NCBI GenBank assembly: GCA_026874595.1
Contig: CM049313.1
Coordinates: 65,788,159 to 65,852,158 of the forward strand
Length of the DNA stretch: 64,000 bases
Direction of reading: 5' to 3'
From: Sipunculus nudus
Lineage: Eukaryota > Annelida > Sipuncula > Golfingiida > Sipunculidae
The notes under the pieces were generated by a model. It had not been told where the DNA came from, ran no database searches, and saw only the letters and a program-made list of their open reading frames with translations. Position numbers and translations under genes: made by a program. Each line of letters opens with the position of its first letter. The first letter of the stretch is position 1. Shown one piece after another: positions 56,020 through 64,000 of this stretch.

Positions 56020-57301
56020 TAGATAATAGAATAGGATAGAAAATATGCATGGATATAGAACATTTGCCTTTTAAGAAATGTTTCAGCACTCACCTCTTTA
56101 ATTTTTGGATATGCGCGGGAAAAACGTTCCATATTTTAATATGATACAGAAAGCAGAAGTTGTTATTAAAAAAAACTTATTCAATACTACTACTACTACA
56201 ACTAGAAGGGCTTTACAAAATGGTTCAAAAGAAAAAGCTCCCAGAACAGACAGAATGACATTTGAACATGATGATCTCTGACCTCATGACCAACGATTTA
56301 TTTTCAAATGCATTAGCATGGAAAGAAATCGGTCTAAGAACATGATATTAAAAAGCAAATGCCTTGATGTTAAGATTGCAAACAGCCATAGGTTTAAATG
56401 AATTGACAATGAAATGCTCTAGGGTAAAATATGAAATAATGTGAAGGGAATCTGCAAGGGGGCCCAGACCCTCCCCCTCCCCTTTTTCATCCGCCGCAAC
56501 CTTTTTTAAGAGTTTCAGAGGAATTGTTGTTTCGCACATAGGTAATAAAGCATTCCCGGGTCGGTAATACAAAATCCCTTACCCATGTATGAAGTTATTT
56601 GTTACGCCGGCAAATATCACGTCATGGTGTTTCCAAAGTAGCCAATCAGCACATTCAAATTAGCTTACTATACGCTCCCTATTCAAACATTTAATTTGGA
56701 TTTATATCTATCAATTGATATATGCGTTTGCCCTTGCAGGCAAATGATAAAGAGTTTGAAAACCAGTAAGGGCTGTTCCGTATTATTTCCTGAATTGCCG
56801 CATAAAATATAGTAGTCTATCAACCTTGCGGCCAGTCTCTTGCTGAATATTGGCATGCGCACCTGTTTGTCCATTTATATTTGAAAGGGTCAAACACTAA
56901 TACACATCCATTTGCTCTTTAATAATGTATATTTGATGGTTAATAAATTCTAAAACGGTGACATAAGTGCCAGACTGGGCCCTTAAACGAGCCCAGCGGC
57001 GTAGTTAATCAATGTTAAAATTGGGGCCTTAATAAATGACATCATCAAAATAAACAACCGCATTTCCTGCAGACTAGCAATTTGTCTCGCTGCTCTCGCA
57101 ACATCCGCTGGTCGGCTATAAAGATGATTTAAGGGACTGTTGAAGTGAGGGGACCAGAATCTAATTCCGAATGAAATATAACCGGATAAACACTGCATCA
57201 ATAAAATAACCATAGGATTAACTGATCACATATAGATCATTGAAACAATTAACGATTACCACATTACTGGGTTTTTTGTTTACGCATCCCCCCCCCCCCC
57301 C

Positions 57302-57332
<31 letters not shown>

Positions 57333-59130
57333 CCTCTAAGAATAACCATAGAAAGTTCTCGTTTCCTAGTGTCACACATATTTAATACCTTTCCCCGCGT
57401 CCCTCATATGTCGACGTTCTGCCCCTTAGATGGTGTAGGTGTAATATAAAAAATACATTTCTGACTTGCTAGTATACCTAAAGGAATGTGACATAACTGC
57501 AAACCAACACACAAAAAGTAACCATTTTCATTTTTAAACAAATGAAAACAATGAATACCAACTGCATGCGTTATTTTAGTTATAGATCTTAGCTAACTCA
57601 CTTGTGAGTCAGTCCTTTATAGGTCTTACTACAAACAAGTGATAAGCCAGACTATGTTTAGTGTTCTCTGTTATATTAATAAATGCAGTATTATTCTTCT
57701 GAGCAGCCACTATAGATCGGTACTTTAATTAAGCCGATAACGATGCCGTTGGTTAAACCAAGCCGCCATTCTCATTGACCTGACAGGTTTCAAATAGTAA
57801 TTCTGTTATTTTCTGGAGCGCTTTTTCTTTACCAAAGGGAATGATTACTTTAAAATATTGATTACACCGAGTCGGTTATTGTTGCTTTCTTTTCATTCTA
57901 CATGATTTCCAGTGGTCAATGACACTTGCAATTAATTTACATCATTCTTAGATTGATTAAGATAAACAGAGGACCTTGTTTTAAATATCCTGGGATGAAA
58001 AAAGCTTTCTTAAGCCCATTAGAGATCATTTGAGTCGTAAAAATACACCCTCATGCATTGTCCTTGAACTTAATTTATATTATTGATTTACTGCCTCCGC
58101 CAGGAGAATATGCGTGCAACTTCGTGTGTGAGTTTGTGTGTGTTTATTTACATAACTCGTGCATTCACACACAGAATCTCATGAAATGGGCAAGGCATTT
58201 CGGGAATGTGCAAATGAAGAATATATTAGATTTTGGTGTGGACTCGGAACATGGTTCGGAATCAGGAATGTCACCAAGAAACATTCACAAATGCAAAGGC
58301 ACTGATGAACGCATGAACCTCGCAATATGGGCCGAATAAGTGTATGAAAATACGGTTTTAGGAGCATTCTTAAAAAGAGTAAACACATACACTAACATTT
58401 CGGAGGCTTGTATTTCTTATAATGAAGATGTATAGTTTTATAAATTGTGACTATCCTGAATACGGATTTTTCACCTTGACCTTCTAAGTCTCCATGACGT
58501 CTGTCATGCTTGCCTTTTATTTATTAATTTTCTGTGCGTCACCTCTAAATGTCAAGGAAACACTAATTGAATAAAGCTGAACAGTAATCGTGTTAACTTA
58601 AGAAAGTCTTTGGCTGTTTTCAAAACCTTGCTAAAAAGGACTGGTCACATAGAGCTGTTTTCGTTCTCCATGTTAACCTCAACATTTAAGCAAGGTAAAC
58701 TGCACTGCAGCGACGTCTGTATAGCAAAACTCACAGTGGTATGGATTATGCATACAGATGGCGATAGAGTTACATTACATTTGACTGAATGTTCATCTGC
58801 CTTGACTGGGCATTTTATCAAGCTAATTTATTTTCCAAACACTGGAAATTAGAATATGATGCCAACAGGACGTTGAACTCAATTACTTTGAAACTGAATA
58901 ATTATCCCCGTATTCTACATGAAAAGAACATAAATAACTATCCTATTTAGTGAGTGAACAATAACAACATAACAAATACATCTAGACATCTGCATTCAAA
59001 GGAATACAAACCTCCGCCATTTCATTTTTTCGGCCCACATTTCCAGGTTCATTCGTACATGAGTGACTTAACATTTGTAAACATCCTTTAATTATGTTTT
59101 GTCCGGCAGCCAAAGGCCATTTTAATGAGT
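56020..59130. other. Mostly unassigned DNA
   Basis: It contains a C-run and (CT)n run at about 57289-57335. A non-repetitive block at about 57560-57990 carries the palindrome GGTTAAACC and several AT-rich homeobox-like words. No gene is recognised. Confidence 0.35.
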
Positions 59131-59132
59131 AA

Positions 59133-59955
59133 CCGTGTTTTATTGTCTTAAGTTCTTTCTTTGTGGATTTTGATTGCCCACATATCAGGTGTGAAAAATA
59201 AGTTGGTTGGCCCTCTGTCAGCCTTGGACAATTTTTGCTAATTAGCATAAAACAAAATGGCCGCCAAAACAATGCGAAAATAGTAAAAATGCCATAATTA
59301 TCTTTATATTTGACAAAGAGGGTCATCCAATACATGAATTCTGGGGTATTATGACCCAGAGAATTCATTTTTTGTATTGTTTTAGTCAGTATGATCACCA
59401 TTTTCAATGTATTTTTTCTCCCATTTAAAAAAAAACTGTAAATTTACTGAACACATGATTTGGTTAGTACGTATGTTCCATAGCATTCTGCATATCGATG
59501 ATTATATATTAAACTTATTAAACACTCAAAAATAGATAAAAAATAATATGCCTTTTGGTTACGTATGTGTTGCATAAAATATTAAAGGGACATTGATAAC
59601 AAAAGATTATGTAAGTTTTTTGTAGAGTGTATTATGAAGGGTGTACATACGAACGGACAAAGCTGTCACATGCACGGAAAACTAAATGGTCTCTCAAAAA
59701 TATTTATATATGATTATGGCGGGGTCGAAAAGCATTTCAGACAGCTGGGTCATACCTGACGCCCCTCCCCCTTCTTCATGACTTTCATCCAGTCTTTACA
59801 TATTTTACCAAAGGTTATCTAACTGGGGACTTCCATATGTTGCCGCTAACATTTACAGACTTAGGATGTATATTTTTATTTTTTACTTCCCTTACTTCCC
59901 TGGTTTGTTATTTGGTTGCTCCTTCTGTATCAGCATCTTCAGTACATATTTTGTA
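59133..59955 (+). repeat. Left arm of a 4-kb imperfect inverted repeat
   Basis: It matches the reverse complement of 61955-63178. Shared words from the outside inward include GTCTTAAGTT, GCCCACATATCAG, TTTTTGCTAATTAGCATAAA, AATGGCCGCCAAAA, GACAAAGAGG, GCAGAATGCTATGG (in reverse), GTACATACGAACGGACA and CCCTGGTTTGTTATTTG. A 141-aa open frame overlapping it on the minus strand is not kept in the other arm, so it is not a conserved gene. Confidence 0.9.
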
Positions 59956-61954
59956 GAGGAATAGGGTGATACACAGGAAACAATTCTTTAAATTGTTAAG
60001 ACGATCCTGATCACCACCAAGAGATTTCTCTATCCCAACGGAGGCCAATGGTAATTTTTTTCGGCGCCAACCACGAAGTTCGTTTACTAGGAAACACTTT
60101 TTCTATTAAAAAAAATAGCGCAGTTTGATGAAAATACTGGCGGAATCAGTTGTATTTAACTTTTTTCCATTTCTTTATGATATCAGGGTAATATATATGT
60201 TAGGCTTTGATCACACATATGCTCCAACCTCTTCGAAAGCTTTTGTAAAAGTATAGTGGCACTGTGCCTCCAGTACATAGATAAATATCTTTTGAGACAC
60301 AGAAACTCAGTAAATGGGAAAAAAATGCCTCTTGGTAAGGTAGGAACATGGCTACACAGCTCAGACAGGTGCACATGGATCTCGGAATCAACTAGTATAG
60401 TCTCAACCCGACTGACATGCACTCGGCCCTCCATGATTTAGCTGAAGCATGTATGATCTTCTGCGGGCTTCTTGACAAAAAATTTCATGGTAAATTATTT
60501 CTTCAAGAATCAGCAGCAGGATAGACTAAAGGTTTCAAGTCCAAGACCTGTTATATTTGTCGCATATTAGTTCTTAAAAGTAAGGAAAACTTTAACTTTC
60601 ACATAATATGCAGACTTCCTATTTAAATTCAGAACCTGAAGTGCAAACAAAGAGGAATGCTAAAAACATTTATATTATTACAAACCAGACCTTGTATAAT
60701 GAAATAAGATTGTATAGCTGACATATGAGTTTGGCGACATCATTCAATAAGGTAGACAATACATTTTAATTCTCATAAGTTTTCATATATATATATGAAT
60801 ATATATATATATACCTACTGCATTCCAGGTTATCATTTTTTTTTTCAGGGAAAAGTAGCTTAGTCTTCCTCGAGCATAAATTAATGGAATATTAAATGCA
60901 TATGAGTAATTAATAAGCGAATTTTTAACCATAGGCTGTTCACGTCAAATCATTTTGTTGCTTGCATTGGTAAGTCTCTTAGATACAAGTAAATCCCTAA
61001 TTTGCGACATTATCTCACAGAACAAAATTTGACATTAATAATTATGTTACGTCTTTCTATAATATGTGCCAGCTTAATATTATACAATTAATTGCATTAA
61101 ACCTTCGTGTTTTCTGTGTCCATACATGGGAATACATCTATATATTGCCGATTGGCGTTCATGCATTTTTTAAGTTCAAAGTTTCAGAAAAACATTTTTT
61201 TACTTCAATATTATGCATATCACTGACGGCAAAATTTTTCGGAGGGGGGGGGGGGGCAGTTTATAAAACTCTAACGCATTGTCATCATCGTTTATATAAC
61301 ATGAATTCGGCGTTGGCGGTTGCAGGTATTCCTGAAATATTTAATAACAGAAATGACGTTAGGAGCGTGTGTTCATCAAATCAGTTGTCATATGTTGCTT
61401 TTCACTAAATTTGCATGTTCCCATAATACCATTTAAGTTCAATTAAATTTATTCTCATCTGGGTCACATTTCTCTAAGATGCTGTTAATTTTAATATAAA
61501 ACCTAAAGTAATAGTCTTTTCTGGTTTAGCTACAGAAAGTGGGGAAATGAGTGTAGCTCGCACAGGCAATTCAATATAATTGGCGATCGCATAGCCGACG
61601 TGTAATCCATATTTATATGATGCGGATGGCTGTATGATGCTGATGGAAGCTTGCAGCCTTATATCTGAGAACGTTGCAATATATGTGATATGACTTGGCA
61701 TAGTACATGCAAACACATACAACTGTTACATTTGCCATCGAACAAAGATGAATTCCATTAAGGTGCAATTTTGATTTAACTGAACTCAAATTACGTTTAT
61801 TTAATCCCCCTTAAAGTAAATAAATTCTCATCTTAGTTGTAAATATCGGGCCTCGTGTTTACACAAGAGGATTAATAAACGAATGTGTGGATAACGGCAG
61901 TTTCGCTTTTATTGTTTCATTATGGAGGTCATACATCGGTAACAAAAAAAAGGG
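59956..61954. other. Spacer of the inverted repeat
   Basis: AT-rich. It includes overlapping 60-83-aa open frames near 60183-60441 and a G-run near 61244-61255. The inner 61700-61945 part is a direct copy of sequence at 62468-62700 inside the right arm. No transposase is recognised. Confidence 0.5.
61700..61945 (+). repeat. Direct repeat, copy 1 (partner 62468-62700)
   Basis: Shares TGCAAACACATACA, CTGTTACATTTGCCA, GTGCAATTT, ACACAAG, GTGGATAAC, GTTTCGCT and GGTCATACAT in the same order as copy 2. Confidence 0.85.
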
Positions 61955-62183
61955 ATACTGATATAGACAGAGCAAACAAATAACAAACCAGGGAAGTAAA
62001 ATATTAAAATATACATCCTAAGTCTGTGAATGTTAGCGGCCACGCATGGAAGTCCACAGTTAGATAACCTTTGACCAAATATGTAAAGGCTGCATGAAAG
62101 TCATGGAGAAGGGGGAGGGGGAGGAGCTTTAAGTATGACTCAGCTGTCTCTTATCCTATTTGACCCCGCTATAATCATATATA

Positions 62184-62367
62184 TGAAACCTCATTGTGTC
62201 GAAGTCGAAGGGACCCTCAGAAAACTTCCACACATCCGAGGTTCGACACAAGCGGGTTTTATTTGTTAATAGTTTAACTAGAGTTGTCCGGAATATCGAG
62301 TCTGTAACTTCGACATATAAGCGGGGTATTCGACTTAAGCGAGTTCGACACAACGAGGTTTCACTGT
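62184..62367. mobile_element. MITE, possibly pogo/Tigger-like
   Basis: The inner ends GAAACCTCATTGTGTCGAA and TTCGACACAACGAGGTTTC are inverted copies with one mismatch. The right end continues CACTG-TA, which in reverse complement is TA-CAGTGAAACC, the TA target plus CAGT terminus typical of pogo/Tigger elements. The left terminus is decayed. The left arm of the large inverted repeat lacks this insert at the matching position. Confidence 0.7.
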
Positions 62368-62467
62368 ATATATTTATATGCATGTGACAGCTCTGTCCGT
62401 TCGTATGTACATCTTCATAATACATTCTACAAAAACTTAATAATCTTTAATCATGCAAGTACCTTTA

Positions 62468-62700
62468 ATATTATATGCAAACACATACATCTGTTACATT
62501 TGCCACGAATAAAGTGCAATTTCGGTTTAAATTGACCCAAAATATGCTCGTATAATCCCCGTCTCACTTAAGTAAAATCTCGCCTAAGTTGTGAATATAG
62601 GGCCTTGTCGTGACACAAGGGGGGGGGGGGATAACTTTGTGGATAACTACCGTTTCGCTCTTTTTGGGTCATTATGAAGGTCATACATAGGTCACAAAAC
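62468..62700 (+). repeat. Direct repeat, copy 2
   Basis: See the partner at 61700-61945. It interrupts the right arm relative to the left arm. Confidence 0.85.
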
Positions 62701-63254
62701 AGCATATTATTTTCATAATGAATAACAGCTGTTTTGCAGAACGTTTGATCATCTCATCTTTATCCATACTTGAGTGATAAATTGGTTTAATTTATTACCA
62801 TCAATCTGCAGAATGCTATGGAACAAACGTACTAATCAAATCATGTGTTTAGTATGTTTACAGTTTTTTTTTTCTTTTCAAATGGGAGAAAAAAAATATA
62901 TTGAAAATGGTGATCATTATGACTAAAACAATACCAAAAATGAAGCCTCTGGGTCATAATACACCCGGAATACATGAATTGGAGGACCCTCTTTGTCAAA
63001 TGTAAAGGCAATTATGGCATTTTTGCTATTTTCGCATTATTTTGGCGGCCATTTTGTTTTATGCTAATTAGCAAAAATTGCCCAAGGCTGACAGAGGTCC
63101 AACCAACATATTTTTCACGCCTGATATGTGGGCAAACAAAATAAAAAAAAAAAAAACTTAAGACCATAAAACAAGGTTGAGTCCAGTGGCGACCGGACTA
63201 GTTTGCACTATAGAAGCCAAATAAAATAGTATATATGAGAAAAAAATGTTCAAG

Positions 63255-63700
63255 GTTTATGAAAGGGTACACGGTAACAATGACCAAAGTTTTCAGGGCT
63301 TGAGCATGGAAGGGCCACTTGCATTAAATTTTATCAGAATATTGCATTCCCTAATGTTTTTTTCTTGTGAAACCTGATATTCTTGACTGTAAAACAACTA
63401 TTGTTGTCAGAACATGTCACTTGAGTTCTTTAGATTTGAGAGAAAATCTATATTCAGTACTCGTGCCCCATATATATTATTTACAATAATGAATTTTTTT
63501 TTCTTTTTATAAATTTTATAAATTGTACACGGTAACTATGACCAAAGGTATCAGAGCTTGAGCATGGAAGGTCTACTTACATTGTGAAACCTGATATTCC
63601 TAACTGTCAAACAACTTATGTCCTTTAGATTAAAGAGAAAATTTATACGCAGTACTGATGCCCCTTACGTATTATTTACAATAATTGATTTCTTTTACTT
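63255..63700 (+). repeat. Tandem duplication, about 257-bp period
   Basis: GTACACGGTAAC(A/T)ATGACCAAAG starts at 63268 and 63525. Both copies continue with GCTTGAGCATGGAAGG, GTGAAACCTGATATTC, AACTGT(A/C)AA, GAGAAAAT, CAGTACT and TATTATTTACAATAAT. The second copy lacks about 70 bp. Confidence 0.9.
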
Positions 63701-63719
63701 GCTTTTCGGCAAATCGATG

Positions 63720-64000
63720 TTTACTGTTTCAGGATTAATATCGACAATATGAATTTAACCCCCTTAGGACACACTTGGCATCGTTCTTGACAGATTATGC
63801 CAATATGGGGGACAGAAGAGTCTGCCCACCACGCACACTTTGTTTGCCTCCCTTAACACCTGGCATACCGCTATCCCCGCTAAAAAGTCAATGCGCACCT
63901 ATTGCTGGACTACGTTTTAGGGAAAGATATCACCGACGATGTCATTCTCATCCGACTTTACACTTTGCCTTCCTGGTCTGTTCATTCTTGTAGCTTTTCT
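63720..64000. other. Unassigned window end
   Basis: A 72-aa open frame (63775-63993) with no recognisable content. It could be the edge of an exon beyond the window, but nothing supports that. Confidence 0.25.

Larger units (their letters stand above)
61955..63178 (-). repeat. Right arm of the 4-kb inverted repeat
   Basis: The reverse-complement partner of 59133-59955. It is longer because it holds a MITE (about 62184-62367) and the second copy of the direct repeat (62468-62700). Confidence 0.9.

Noticed and set aside
58982-59407. 141-aa minus-strand open frame as a host gene.
   Set aside because: It overlaps the left inverted-repeat arm, and the equivalent frame in the right arm is interrupted after about 30 codons.

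Overview
This is eukaryotic, AT-rich, repeat-dense, non-coding DNA. I found no convincing host protein-coding gene: the longest open frames are 158 aa or less and nearly all lie in retroelement relics or simple repeats. The repeat style suggests a marine lophotrochozoan, most likely a bivalve mollusc. That style includes GACG/GACA microsatellite tails after tandem cores, repeats rich in GACCTTGA/TCAAGGTC, CAGnGGCG-ended elements with C/G runs, and truncated LINEs with short-repeat tails. The taxonomic call is inference.

Layout. 0-6 kb: unique DNA, a small tandem duplication (2.6-2.9 kb) and an old EN-RT LINE relic on + (3.9-6.0 kb). 6.5-7.0 kb: first copy of a miniature LTR element (TRIM). 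7-18.6 kb: mostly unassigned AT-rich DNA, with an AAT microsatellite, a tRNA-like SINE head and a 243-bp duplication. 18.6-22.1 kb: a composite of two tandem arrays (278-bp and about 337-bp units) sharing the palindrome GGTGGCGCCACC, closed by a GACG/GACA microsatellite and a strong hairpin. 24.6-26.2 kb: hAT-like elements with C-runs and a nested SINE. 26.4-28.8 kb: a 5'-truncated LINE on - with a 10-bp target duplication. 29.3-34.6 kb: a cluster of LTR-type elements comprising a TRIM with 4-bp target duplication, a solo LTR with 4-bp target duplication, a 59-bp minisatellite, a diverged LTR and a tandem TRIM. 38.8-44.2 kb: a broken Ty3/Gypsy-type element whose integrase lies upstream of its reverse transcriptase (Gmr1-like order). 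46.5-47.9 kb: a LINE 3' end. 50.5-51.3 kb: another solo LTR. 52.2-53.2 kb: a diverged tandem repeat. 55.1 kb: a 277-bp terminal-inverted-repeat element. 59.1-63.2 kb: a 4-kb imperfect inverted repeat with a later MITE insertion in one arm.

The most interesting content is the LTR system. The large Gmr1-like element and the roughly 426-bp TRIM share TGTTAC...GTAACA termini, a proline-tRNA-type primer-binding site just after the 5' LTR, and 4-bp target duplications. The TRIM LTR is only about 156 bp, yet it holds a 100-nt tRNA-like segment with good Pol III A and B boxes. The simplest reading is a non-autonomous, possibly Pol III-transcribed LTR element mobilised in trans by a Gmr1-like partner.
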